Below are positions 1 through 4,895 of a stretch of 22,870 nt of DNA, one piece after another. Numbering within the stretch: the first letter of the stretch is position 1; every line of letters begins with the position of its first letter. A model generated the notes under the pieces. That model saw only the letters and a program-made list of their open reading frames with translations. It made no database searches and was not told where the DNA came from. Origin of the DNA: a virus; IMG/VR virus record IMGVR_UViG_3300015371_000194, positions 1 to 22,870 of that record. One strand, written 5' to 3'. The position numbers and the translations under genes are program-made.

Positions 1-30
1 CCCGACGGTTCCCATCGACTAGCCGCTGAA

Positions 31-55
31 GGCCGCCGGGCGCCCCCCGGCGGCC
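31..55. terminator. GC-rich hairpin, possible terminator of a gene ending at the left edge
   Basis: A perfect 9-bp inverted repeat (GGCCGCCGG at 31-39, CCGGCGGCC at 47-55) encloses a 7-nt loop. Two plus-strand frames entering from the edge stop just before it, at TAG 20-22 and TGA 27-29, so a gene may end here. There is no T-run after the stem, so it is not a classical intrinsic terminator. Too little coding sequence is visible to call the upstream gene. Confidence 0.35.
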
Positions 56-125
56 ATCCGGCGCGCCCCCGGCCGGCCGTGCCCCCCCTGCGAATCGGGG
101 GGGCGCGGCTATCGCTGCTTGCAGA

Positions 126-327
126 AGTGGTCGTCCACCAGGGCGCCGGCCCGGCCGGAGTGGTCGTCCAGTGCGAGTGGGCACACCAGCAGAGGTGTGA
201 GCACTCGCAGTGGGCGTCCTGTCGCAGAGGACACGCCACCAGAGGACACACCTCTGCCAGTGGGCGTCCTGTGACCAGTGGACACACAACCAGAGGACAC
301 ACCTCTGCCAGTGGACACACCTCTGCC
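126..327. repeat. Iteron-like array of about 17-bp direct repeats
   Basis: Eleven copies of a unit beginning AGTGG or AGAGG, usually followed by NC(A/G)(C/T)(A/C)C, start at 126, 159, 176, 191, 209, 226, 241, 259, 277, 292 and 310. Spacings are 33, 17, 15, 18, 17, 15, 18, 18, 15 and 18, a mean near 17 with one vacant position. A higher-order 51-bp repeat is visible: a 26-bp segment at 238-263 recurs exactly at 289-314. Each of these copies contains CAGAGG-ACACA-CCTCTG, a 6-bp inverted repeat. Spacings are not all multiples of three, which argues against a protein repeat. Iterons for a replication initiator or operators for a repressor are the likeliest roles; this is inference. Confidence 0.7.
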
Positions 328-393
328 CTGCCACGGCCGTGCTGGCAGGACCCCTGCCAGCGCCGGGGCAGCAGCAGCAGCACCAGGGCACCG

Positions 394-430
394 AAAAGTG
401 ACATTTTTCTGCAAAGCGAGATTTTTCCTG
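394..430. other. AT-rich island with paired 13-mers, possible DNA-unwinding element
   Basis: This is a sharply AT-rich patch in otherwise GC-rich DNA, with two related 13-mers: AAGTGACATTTTT (396-408) and AAGCGAGATTTTT (414-426), 18 bp apart. It lies about 70 bp after the direct-repeat array, the arrangement of iterons and melting element in many plasmid and phage origins. A third close copy, AAGTGAGATTTTT, lies at 5724-5736 inside a minus-strand gene. The origin role is inferred. Confidence 0.45.
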
Positions 431-608
431 CGTTTCCGGCGCCAGGGCGCCCGGCCGGCCGCGCCCAGGCCGCCGCTGCGCTCGCCCGGTCGCCGCACTC
501 GCGCCGCGCCCCCGGCGCCATCGCTGGCCGCCCCACGCGCGGGCGCGTGACGCCCGGGTTCCCCTGGCCGGCCGCCGGCCGGGCCGGGGTTGCCAGTCCC
601 GCTATCGG
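431..608. other. Non-coding GC-rich stretch
   Basis: Together with the array and AT-rich island this completes a leader of nearly 690 bases without a credible gene. Open frames run through it, but they are arginine-, proline- and alanine-rich artefacts of GC content with no ribosome binding sites. Apart from short GGCCGG-type palindromes I see nothing specific here. Confidence 0.5.
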
Positions 609-625
609 TTTGCCATACTATCCCT
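609..625 (+). promoter_or_regulatory. Conserved promoter-like motif, copy 1
   Basis: TTTGCCATACTATCCCT contains a good -10-like hexamer (TACTAT, 616-621). Eleven of 17 positions are invariant with sites at 2010-2026 and 4644-4660, each on the plus strand ahead of a gene. It lies 62 nt before the first gene of the plus-strand cluster. A TTGCCA -35-like hexamer exists at 590-595, but the 20-bp spacing is long, so the recognising sigma factor is uncertain. Confidence 0.5.
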
Positions 626-687
626 CAGCAGCCGGGCGCGCCGCCCTGCTGCCCACCGTCCACCCCGCATCGAAGGACCCCGCACTC

Positions 688-948
688 ATGCCCAAGCCGC
701 TCACCCCTATCGACCCGCGCATCGCCGAGGCGATGCAGGCCATCGGCACCATCGTCGAGAACGACGACCTCGACCACGCCGACTTCGAGCCCATCGCCAT
801 CGCCCTGGAGCAAATGGCGCGGATCACCCGCAACATCGCCCTGGCCCGGGCGTACCGCCTCGCCGGCCGCATCGAGCTGGCGGTGCGCTTCGAGAACGCC
901 AACGAGCGCCTGATCGGCTCGATGCCGGAGGGCGCGCTGTGGTCCTGA
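688..948 (+). CDS. Small hypothetical protein, 86 aa
   Basis: The first gene of the plus-strand cluster. I do not recognise it. The ATG at 688 is chosen over the much longer open frame from 79 because GAAGGA lies about 10 nt upstream, a promoter-like motif lies at 609-625, and the extension is low-complexity sequence over the repeat array. The protein is mostly helical in appearance, with an acidic stretch (IVENDDLDHADFEP) followed by two helix-like segments rich in Ala, Arg and Leu. No signal peptide or membrane segment is seen. The next gene starts 10 nt before this stop, so the two are probably translationally coupled. Confidence 0.65.
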   Translation: MPKPLTPIDPRIAEAMQAIGTIVENDDLDHADFEPIAIALEQMARITRNIALARAYRLAGRIELAVRFENANERLIGSMPEGALWS

Positions 949-1178
949 ACCCTGCCGCCGACGGCATCCAGGCCGCGCGCCGCGAAGCCCGGATCATCCA
1001 CCTGCGCGAGGAGGCGCTCGGCTATCTCGCCCAGCTCACCACCTACTGCGAGAACGACATTCCCTGCGAAGCGACCTGGGGCGACATCGAGTGGCAGGCG
1101 GACATCAACCGCCAGCTGCGCGAGCTGCGCGACCGGGCGCTGCGCCTGGGCGAGTACGCGCCCCCGCCGCAGGCGTGA
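939..1178 (+). CDS. Small hypothetical protein, 79 aa
   Basis: Starts at GTG 939, overlapping the preceding gene by 10 nt. I do not recognise it. It is a charged, alpha-helical protein with two Cys (around residues 37 and 43) and a Trp-containing middle (TWGDIEWQADIN), then an amphipathic Arg/Leu/Glu-rich helix near the C-terminus. Length, charge and coupling suit a small early phage protein, but nothing identifies a function. The repeat array before the next gene begins about 20 nt after its stop. Confidence 0.6.
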   Translation: MVLNPAADGIQAARREARIIHLREEALGYLAQLTTYCENDIPCEATWGDIEWQADINRQLRELRDRALRLGEYAPPPQA

Positions 1179-1198
1179 CGCCCGGCGCCCTTGGCCGC

Positions 1199-1273
1199 CA
1201 GGGAGACGAATTGCCAGGGAGACGACTTGCCCGAGACGAATTGCCACCGACACGAATTGCAGGAGACGAATTG
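1199..1273 (+). repeat. Tandem array of a GAGACGAATTG repeat
   Basis: Five copies of an 11-mer, GAGACGAATTG or one mismatch from it, start at 1203, 1219, 1233, 1249 and 1263. Spacing alternates 16, 14, 16, 14. A sixth copy (GACACGAATTG) lies at 1294-1304 inside the next gene. Exact copies recur at 1613-1623, 6536-6546 and 6581-6591. The last tandem copy supplies the Shine-Dalgarno-like AGGAGA and abuts the ATG of the next gene. Operators, or duplicated translational leaders, are the two readings I favour. Confidence 0.75.
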
Positions 1274-1624
1274 ATGCCCATCCACATCCGCGTGACACGA
1301 ATTGACGAGCACGGCTTCTGGGGCCGCTGCCCACACCCGCCGGCCGGCCTCGCCGGCAGCATCGGGACCATCCTCCAGGTGACCACGGACCCCGGCGACG
1401 CCGACCTGCTGGTCTACACGGTGCGCGTCGAGCATCCCGACCCGGCCGATGGCGAGACGGATTGGGAGCTGCTGGAGCACGAGTTCACGGTCCTCGGCCT
1501 GGACGGCGATGCGCCGGCCGCGCCGGTTCCGGCTTGGCTGATGCGCCTTTGGAATGGTATACTTACCTATTGGCATCGTTCGCGCCTGTCGCGCGGCGGC
1601 CAGCAGCCAGGAGAGACGAATTGA
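1274..1624 (+). CDS. Hypothetical protein, 116 aa
   Basis: ATG 1274 follows AGGAG (1261-1265) with an 8-nt spacer. The in-frame TTG at 1271, inside the repeat motif, could also serve, as TTG apparently does for the next gene. The protein is not recognised. Its N-terminal two thirds look beta-rich (IRVTRIDEHGFWGRC, then GTILQVTTD and LLVYTVRVEH) and could be a small beta-barrel. A Trp-rich helix-like C-terminus (AWLMRLWNGILTYWH) might associate with membrane or a partner, but is short for a membrane anchor. The stop TGA overlaps the next gene's TTG start. Confidence 0.6.
   Translation: MPIHIRVTRIDEHGFWGRCPHPPAGLAGSIGTILQVTTDPGDADLLVYTVRVEHPDPADGETDWELLEHEFTVLGLDGDAPAAPVPAWLMRLWNGILTYWHRSRLSRGGQQPGETN
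1555..1563 (+). promoter_or_regulatory. Possible extended -10 promoter inside a gene
   Basis: TGGTATACT fits an extended -10 element (TGN followed by TATACT at 1558-1563). It lies in a locally AT-rich patch near the 3' end of the preceding gene, about 58 nt before the TTG-started gene at 1621. No good -35 hexamer is seen. It could give an internal transcript start for the downstream genes. Confidence 0.3.
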
Positions 1625-1821
1625 CGAGCCCAGCCCTTCCCCGCATCCCGATCCCGCATCGCATCCGCACCATCCAGGTGCCGGTGTTCGCCAAGGAGGA
1701 CGTGTTCTACGTGGCCATCTCGAAGGCCGAAGCCCGGCGGCTGCTCGACCTCGGCGTGTTCGACCTGATCGACAACGGCAACGGCTGGGCCAGCATCGAG
1801 GCGAAGGGACAGAACTCGTGA
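1621..1821 (+). CDS. Small hypothetical protein with TTG start, 66 aa
   Basis: The start is read as TTG 1621, overlapping the preceding TGA. AGGAGA (1610-1615) lies at a good distance and there is no better in-frame ATG or GTG until well into the conserved-looking part. The start sits within an exact GAGACGAATTG repeat (1613-1623). The protein has a Pro/Ile/Arg N-terminus, then IQVPVFAKEDVFYVAISKAEARRLLDLG broken by charged residues and a C-terminal Trp segment. This beta-beta-alpha look suggests a small folded domain, but I do not recognise it. It overlaps the next gene by 4 nt (GTGA). Confidence 0.55.
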   Translation: MTSPALPRIPIPHRIRTIQVPVFAKEDVFYVAISKAEARRLLDLGVFDLIDNGNGWASIEAKGQNS

Positions 1822-2009
1822 GCACCGTCACCTACACGATCCGCAAGACCCCGCACGAGCGCGAGTGGGCGGCCCGCTTTCACCAGGACGGCGTGTTCAT
1901 GCCGACCTGGACCGTGTTCGAGACGGATCGGCCGGCCGCCGAGGCCAGCGCGCAGGCCACGGTCGCCTGGGCGGCCGCGCGTGACAAGGCGGCGCTGCCG
2001 CAGCCCTAA
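1818..2009 (+). CDS. Small hypothetical protein, 63 aa
   Basis: Starts at GTG 1818 in a GTGA overlap with the preceding stop, the typical coupling geometry of this cluster. It reads as a beta-rich N-terminal half (TVTYTIRKTPHERE, then FMPTWTVFETDRP) and an Ala-rich helix at the C-terminus (EASAQATVAWAAARDKAA). I do not recognise it. It is the last gene before a short intergenic region carrying a promoter-like motif and a double hairpin, so it probably ends the first sub-operon. Confidence 0.6.
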   Translation: MSTVTYTIRKTPHEREWAARFHQDGVFMPTWTVFETDRPAAEASAQATVAWAAARDKAALPQP

Positions 2010-2026
2010 TTTGCTAGACATTCCCC
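2010..2026 (+). promoter_or_regulatory. Conserved promoter-like motif, copy 2
   Basis: TTTGCTAGACATTCCCC begins immediately after the TAA of the upstream gene. It shares TTTGC, AC, T and CCC positions with the motifs at 609 and 4644. The -10-like hexamer would be GACATT, the weakest of the three. It precedes the double-hairpin element and the gene at 2107. Confidence 0.4.
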
Positions 2027-2027
2027 T

Positions 2028-2087
2028 GGGTGACACAAGGCGCTTCGGCGCCTTGCGGTCGTGACAGCGGCGCCCATTCCGGGCGCC
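2028..2087 (+). promoter_or_regulatory. Double-hairpin intergenic element, copy A
   Basis: Hairpin 1 has a perfect 8-bp stem (CAAGGCGC 2036-2043, GCGCCTTG 2048-2055) closed by a C(TTCG)G tetraloop, an exceptionally stable RNA fold. Hairpin 2 has a 7-bp stem (GGCGCCC 2069-2075, GGGCGCC 2081-2087) with loop ATTCC. The whole unit recurs at 3219-3275 with identical first-stem bases but a different loop. Neither copy has a T-run. Role as attenuator, RNA-stability element or processing site is inferred. Confidence 0.65.
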
Positions 2088-2106
2088 CGACCAGGAGACG
2101 AATCCG

Positions 2107-2403
2107 ATGGCCCAGCACTACAGCGACCCCGCGCGCGAGCCCAGCCCGTACACCCTGCCCGACATCGAGACGTTCGAGATCACCGCCACGGGCACGCCCT
2201 GGGAGGGCGCCGATGGCGAGCGCCTGGAGCCCGGCTGGTACTGGTGGTCGTGCACGCCCGGCTGCCTGCCCGATTCCGAGCCCTTCGGCCCCTACGACAC
2301 GGAGGCCGACGCGCTGGCCGATGCCCAGATCGACCTGGGCGGCGATGACGACGACGACGACGACCAGGAGCTGCCGCAGGCGGCTCGGAAGATGTGGAGC
2401 TGA
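2107..2403 (+). CDS. Acidic Trp-rich hypothetical protein, 98 aa
   Basis: ATG 2107 is preceded by AGGAGA (2093-2098), part of a GAGACGAAT repeat variant, and by the double-hairpin element. The protein is strongly acidic, with a Trp/Tyr cluster (GWYWWSCTPGC, around residues 43-53) that includes two Cys, and a run of seven Asp near residue 80. The Asp run comes from a short (GAC/GAT)n repeat. DNA-mimic proteins of phages can look like this (small, acidic, no catalytic motifs), but that is only a suggestion. It is separated from the next gene by 3 nt. Confidence 0.6.
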   Translation: MAQHYSDPAREPSPYTLPDIETFEITATGTPWEGADGERLEPGWYWWSCTPGCLPDSEPFGPYDTEADALADAQIDLGGDDDDDDDQELPQAARKMWS

Positions 2404-2406
2404 CCG

Positions 2407-2892
2407 ATGAAGAACACGAATACCCGCGCCCTCGCTGCCGCCAACGCCGTCCAGGTCGAACACCGCCGCGCGTGGCGCCAGCTCACGGACACGGCGATCA
2501 CGCCCGAGACCGCCCTCGACCACATCCGCACCTTCCTGGAGCAGGCCGCGCCGGCGGGGATGCAGAGCCGGGCCATCACCCCGACGCTGCACGGCGTCCA
2601 GGTCGGCGTCGATCACGGCTTCGCCGTCGGCGCCACGCTGTTCGTGCAGATCACGCAGCGGCTCGACGACGCGGTCGTGAACCCCGACAGCATCCTGATC
2701 GAGCCCACCGACAAGCACGAGGTCGCGGTGCCCTGCTCGGTGGTCGCCACGGTCAGCTGGTCGGGCACGACGCGCTCGATGAGCGAAGCGGCCGCGAGCA
2801 TCTTCCTCTACCAGCAGCTGGTCGCCCTCGGCGCGGCCGTCGAAGCGCGCTTCGGCCACGGCGTGCGCATCACGTCGCGGGTGACCCGCTGA
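2407..2892 (+). CDS. Hypothetical protein, 161 aa
   Basis: The longest gene of the plus-strand cluster. It begins at ATG 2407, just after the preceding TGA, and its own stop overlaps the next ATG (TGATG). Residues 1-60 look helical (ALAAANAVQVEHRRAWRQL). The middle looks like alternating beta strands (VQVGVDHGF, GATLFVQITQRL, EVAVPCSVVATVSW), followed by a helix (EAAASIFLYQQLVALGAAVEARFG). This is a compact alpha/beta profile with no nucleotide-binding or metal motif that I can see. I do not recognise the family. Confidence 0.65.
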   Translation: MKNTNTRALAAANAVQVEHRRAWRQLTDTAITPETALDHIRTFLEQAAPAGMQSRAITPTLHGVQVGVDHGFAVGATLFVQITQRLDDAVVNPDSILIEPTDKHEVAVPCSVVATVSWSGTTRSMSEAAASIFLYQQLVALGAAVEARFGHGVRITSRVTR

Positions 2893-3212
2893 TGACGAGT
2901 GCCGAGTTCAAGGCGTGGTTGAAGGACTACGACCGGCGCCGGCAGGAACACGCGGAAGCCCGCTGGGCGCTCCACGCCCGGCCCGAGGCCGCAGCCGCGA
3001 CGTTGCCCCAGGACGAACCAGCGCCCCCGGCCGGGCCGGTACCCCCGGCGCCCCCGGCCGGCGCGCCCCCGGCGCCCCCGGCGCCCCTGGCTGCCCCTTG
3101 GACGGCGGCCGGGGGCGCCCCCGGGCCGGCCTTGGCCGAACCGCCGCCCCTGCCACCGCTGCCGCCCCCGCTGCCGCAGCCCCCACCGCTGCCCTGGGAG
3201 AGGGCGGCCTGA
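2892..3212 (+). CDS. Small protein with proline-rich C-terminal tail, 106 aa
   Basis: Starts at ATG 2892, overlapping the preceding stop by one base. The first 30 residues form a charged helix (EFKAWLKDYDRRRQEHAEAR). From about residue 40 onward it is almost only Pro, Ala and Gly, with PPAP, APPAPPAP and PPLPPLPPP runs, so that part should be disordered. The DNA beneath is a CCCCCGGCG-type low-complexity expansion, also present in non-coding parts of the window. The tail may therefore be a repeat expansion rather than a selected domain. The helical N-terminus makes me think the gene is real. Confidence 0.5.
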   Translation: MTSAEFKAWLKDYDRRRQEHAEARWALHARPEAAAATLPQDEPAPPAGPVPPAPPAGAPPAPPAPLAAPWTAAGGAPGPALAEPPPLPPLPPPLPQPPPLPWERAA

Positions 3213-3218
3213 TCACCC

Positions 3219-3275
3219 GGGTGACCACAAGGCGCGCAGGCGCCTTGCGGTCGTGACAGCGCCCATGCCGGGCGC
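3219..3275 (+). promoter_or_regulatory. Double-hairpin intergenic element, copy B
   Basis: The second copy of the element at 2028-2087. Stem 1 is CAAGGCGC (3228-3235) with GCGCCTTG (3240-3247) and loop GCAG instead of TTCG. Stem 2 is GCGCCC (3259-3264) with GGGCGC (3270-3275) and loop ATGCC. The stems are kept while the loops differ, so the structure seems to be what is conserved. It ends just before the AGGAG (3277-3281) of the next gene. Confidence 0.65.
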
Positions 3276-3290
3276 CAGGAGAACGCCTCG

Positions 3291-3599
3291 ATGATGACCG
3301 TGAAGATCCTCCCCGTCGACCCCCCCACGAACGACAAGGTGGCTGACGCCGAACTGCACTTCGGCGCCGGCCCGCTGGACGGCTTGAAGCTGGTCGGCTT
3401 CAGCATCTGGACCCGCCGCACCGCGCCGGCCGGCTACAGCATCACCTACCCGGCCCGCACCTACAGCGTGAACGGCGAAGCCCGGAGCTTTGCGCTGCTG
3501 CGGCCGGTCACCGACACCAAGGCGCACGACGCGCTGCGCGAGCTGATCCTGGCGGCCTGGGCCGAACACCGCGCCGCCGAGCAGGAGGCCGGCCGATGA
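3291..3599 (+). CDS. Hypothetical protein, possibly SpoVG-like fold, 102 aa
   Basis: ATG 3291 (or the adjacent ATG 3294) has AGGAG 9 nt upstream. The sequence pattern is a small hydrophobic domain: GLKLVGFSIWTRR, then YSITYPARTYSVNGEARSF, then LLRPVTDTKAHDALRELIL. The order 'beta strand, P-A-R-x-Y with a glycine hairpin, P-V/I-T, long helix' reminds me of SpoVG-type nucleic-acid-binding proteins, which phages do carry. The resemblance is from memory and weak, and a profile search would decide it. The gene overlaps the next one by 4 nt (ATGA), so the two are probably co-translated. Confidence 0.6.
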   Translation: MMTVKILPVDPPTNDKVADAELHFGAGPLDGLKLVGFSIWTRRTAPAGYSITYPARTYSVNGEARSFALLRPVTDTKAHDALRELILAAWAEHRAAEQEAGR

Positions 3600-4051
3600 A
3601 CGCCGACCGCGAACAGATCCTCCGCGATGTCCTCACCTGCGCGGTCGAGGGCGGCATCAACTACTGGGCGAACGAGCCCAGTGAGAAGGGCGAGCTGCAG
3701 GTCGAGCGCATCGACCGAGGCCAGGAGGCGACCGTCGAGCGCATCGTGTTCAACGTGGCCGCGGTTGAGGAATGCAGCGGCGCCTCGGTGCGCAAGGGCT
3801 TCACCAATGGCGCGCGGACGAACAGCACCGTGGTCACGCTCGATGCCGCCGCGCTGCAGCGGGCGCTGCGCGCGATCATCGCCGGCACGGTGACGTTCGG
3901 CGGCAAGCCGCTCGGGCCGAACAGCACGATGCGCAAGCTGGCGCCGCAGCTGGTGTTCGCCAAGGACCGGGACGATGTCCCGGACTACGACGCGGGCGAC
4001 GCCGACAACCTGCTCCAGGCCGCCCTCTTCGGGGATGTGATCTATGGCTAA
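3596..4051 (+). CDS. Conserved-looking phage hypothetical protein, 151 aa
   Basis: ATG 3596 overlaps the preceding stop (ATGA). The N-terminal DVLTCAVEGGINYWAN and the C-terminal DADNLLQAALFGDVIYG resemble, in my memory, a family of uncharacterised proteins in phages of high-GC bacteria. No function is known to me. Middle segments include ERIVFNVAAVEEC and a Ser/Thr-rich linker, then LQRALRAIIAGTVTFGGKP. The DADxxxQAALFG end and several conserved-looking acidic residues might form a site, but no catalytic motif can be assigned. It overlaps the next gene by 8 nt. Confidence 0.65.
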   Translation: MNADREQILRDVLTCAVEGGINYWANEPSEKGELQVERIDRGQEATVERIVFNVAAVEECSGASVRKGFTNGARTNSTVVTLDAAALQRALRAIIAGTVTFGGKPLGPNSTMRKLAPQLVFAKDRDDVPDYDAGDADNLLQAALFGDVIYG

Positions 4052-4256
4052 CCCAGTGATGTCGGAAGCCGAGGCGAACGCACGCCACCGCCGCGCCTGT
4101 GGACGCAAGGCGGTCACGGCGCTGCAGGCGGCGCTGGCCGCCGCGCAGACCGAGGACTGGTATCTGGTCGAGACGATGGTCGAGCAGGTCCAGCGACAGC
4201 TGCAGGAAGTGCTCTGGCGGACCGTGAAGGAGGCACCACCATGCCGGACACGATGA
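4044..4256 (+). CDS. Small helical hypothetical protein, 70 aa
   Basis: ATG 4044 lies inside the end of the preceding gene (8-nt overlap), and the gene's end overlaps the next start by 16 nt. The sequence is almost entirely helix-forming: AEANARHRRACGRKAVTALQAALAAAQ, broken by EDWYLVETMVEQVQRQLQEVLW. It could be a small coiled-coil or two-helix hairpin. I do not recognise it, and the length gives little to work with. Confidence 0.55.
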   Translation: MANPVMSEAEANARHRRACGRKAVTALQAALAAAQTEDWYLVETMVEQVQRQLQEVLWRTVKEAPPCRTR

Positions 4257-4429
4257 CCATCGACGAGCGGCTGCGCGCGACCGCCGCAGCCCTCAAGACC
4301 ATCGGCGCCCTGGCCGAGAACCCACACTGGACGGCGTCGCGGCGCTGGGAGATTGCGCGGCTGGCGCAGCACGCGCGGCAGCAGCTCGACGCCGCGCAGA
4401 CGGCGCTCCGGGACCAGGAGGCGATGTGA
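4241..4429 (+). CDS. Small helical hypothetical protein, 62 aa
   Basis: ATG 4241 is preceded by GAAGGAG-type purines (around 4228-4233). It overlaps the preceding gene by 16 nt and the next ATG by one base (TGATG). Like its neighbour it reads as two amphipathic helices (IDERLRATAAALKTIGALAE and RRWEIARLAQHARQQLDAAQ) around a short HWT turn. The similar layout of this protein and the one before it might reflect an old duplication or an interacting pair. That is a guess from pattern only. Confidence 0.55.
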   Translation: MPDTMTIDERLRATAAALKTIGALAENPHWTASRRWEIARLAQHARQQLDAAQTALRDQEAM

Positions 4430-4677
4430 TGGCCGACACCCCCAAGGAGATCCAGTTGCGCCCGGCCGGGATGACGATCACGGTCACGCCGACGAAGGCG
4501 CGGCCGCACGACTTCGCGCTGCTGTGGATCACTGACGCGCACTCGGATGAGGACCAGCCGGCGCACCTACTGAGCCGCGCCGATGTGGAACGGCTGATCG
4601 AGGCCGCGACCAAGGCGCTCGCCCTGATGACGGCCAGCCCTGCTTTGCCCTACAATCCCCAGGGAGACACGCGATGA
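4429..4677 (+). CDS. Small hypothetical protein, 82 aa
   Basis: I take ATG 4429, which overlaps the previous TGA; GTG 4426 is the alternative. The N-terminal half looks beta-rich (EIQLRPAGMTITVTPTKA, FALLWITDA), and the second half has LLSRADVERLIEAATKALALM, a helix. The alternation resembles small phage proteins of unknown role. Its last codons contain the third copy of the promoter-like motif (4644-4660), so coding and regulatory sequence overlap. It overlaps the next gene by 4 nt (ATGA). Confidence 0.6.
   Translation: MADTPKEIQLRPAGMTITVTPTKARPHDFALLWITDAHSDEDQPAHLLSRADVERLIEAATKALALMTASPALPYNPQGDTR
4644..4660 (+). promoter_or_regulatory. Conserved promoter-like motif, copy 3
   Basis: TTTGCCCTACAATCCCC has the best -10-like hexamer of the three (TACAAT, 4651-4656). 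It ends 13 nt before the ATG of the ribbon-helix-helix gene. A start near 4663 would give a very short leader containing AGGGAGA. It sits inside the coding end of the preceding gene, yet keeps 11 of 17 bases in common with the two copies at 609 and 2010. Confidence 0.45.
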
Positions 4678-4895
4678 CGAAACGGAAAGCGCCCGGCACC
4701 CACCTGCCACGCGGCGGTCCCAGGCCGGGCTCGGGCCGGCCGTCGGTGTATCGGGGCAAGACCACGAGCCTGATCACCCGGGTGCGGCCACAGACGATGG
4801 AGAAGCTGCGGGGCATCGCCGCGCACCAGGGCATGTCGGTCAGCGATGCCCTGGAGCTGGTGGTCGAGCGGGCTGATCCTGGGGTGGCAGTATGA
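4674..4895 (+). CDS. Ribbon-helix-helix DNA-binding protein with basic N-terminal arm, 73 aa
   Basis: The last gene of the plus-strand cluster, starting at ATG 4674 with AGGGAGA upstream. Residues 1-27 are a flexible basic arm with PRGGPRPGSGRPS, similar to AT-hook-like GRP segments common in small phage DNA-binding proteins. Residues about 32-67 fit a ribbon-helix-helix domain: a beta strand (TSLITRVRP), helix 1 (TMEKLRGIAAHQG) and helix 2 (SVSDALELVVERA). Such proteins act as dimers and repress their own or neighbouring promoters. The repeated motifs in this cluster are plausible targets, but nothing shows this directly. A terminator-like hairpin follows 56 nt after the stop. Confidence 0.75.
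   Translation: MTKRKAPGTHLPRGGPRPGSGRPSVYRGKTTSLITRVRPQTMEKLRGIAAHQGMSVSDALELVVERADPGVAV

Noticed and set aside
238-314. Attachment site (26-bp exact direct repeat)
   Set aside because: The two copies are 51 bp apart within a larger tandem array and no integrase gene or tRNA gene lies near, so they are array units, not att sites.
126-327. CRISPR array
   Set aside because: Units are 15-18 bp without separate unique spacers of about 30 bp, and there are no cas genes. The spacing fits iterons instead.
79-687. Long N-terminal extension of the first plus-strand gene
   Set aside because: It would translate the iteron array and low-complexity DNA into HTSASGHTSA-like repeats, with no ribosome binding site. 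The ATG at 688 has one and begins ordinary protein sequence.
1199-1304. Repeat-containing protein on the minus strand (QFVS repeats) or a CRISPR-like repeat
   Set aside because: Spacings of 16 and 14 break the reading frame between units, and no spacers are present. The DNA motif itself is what is conserved.
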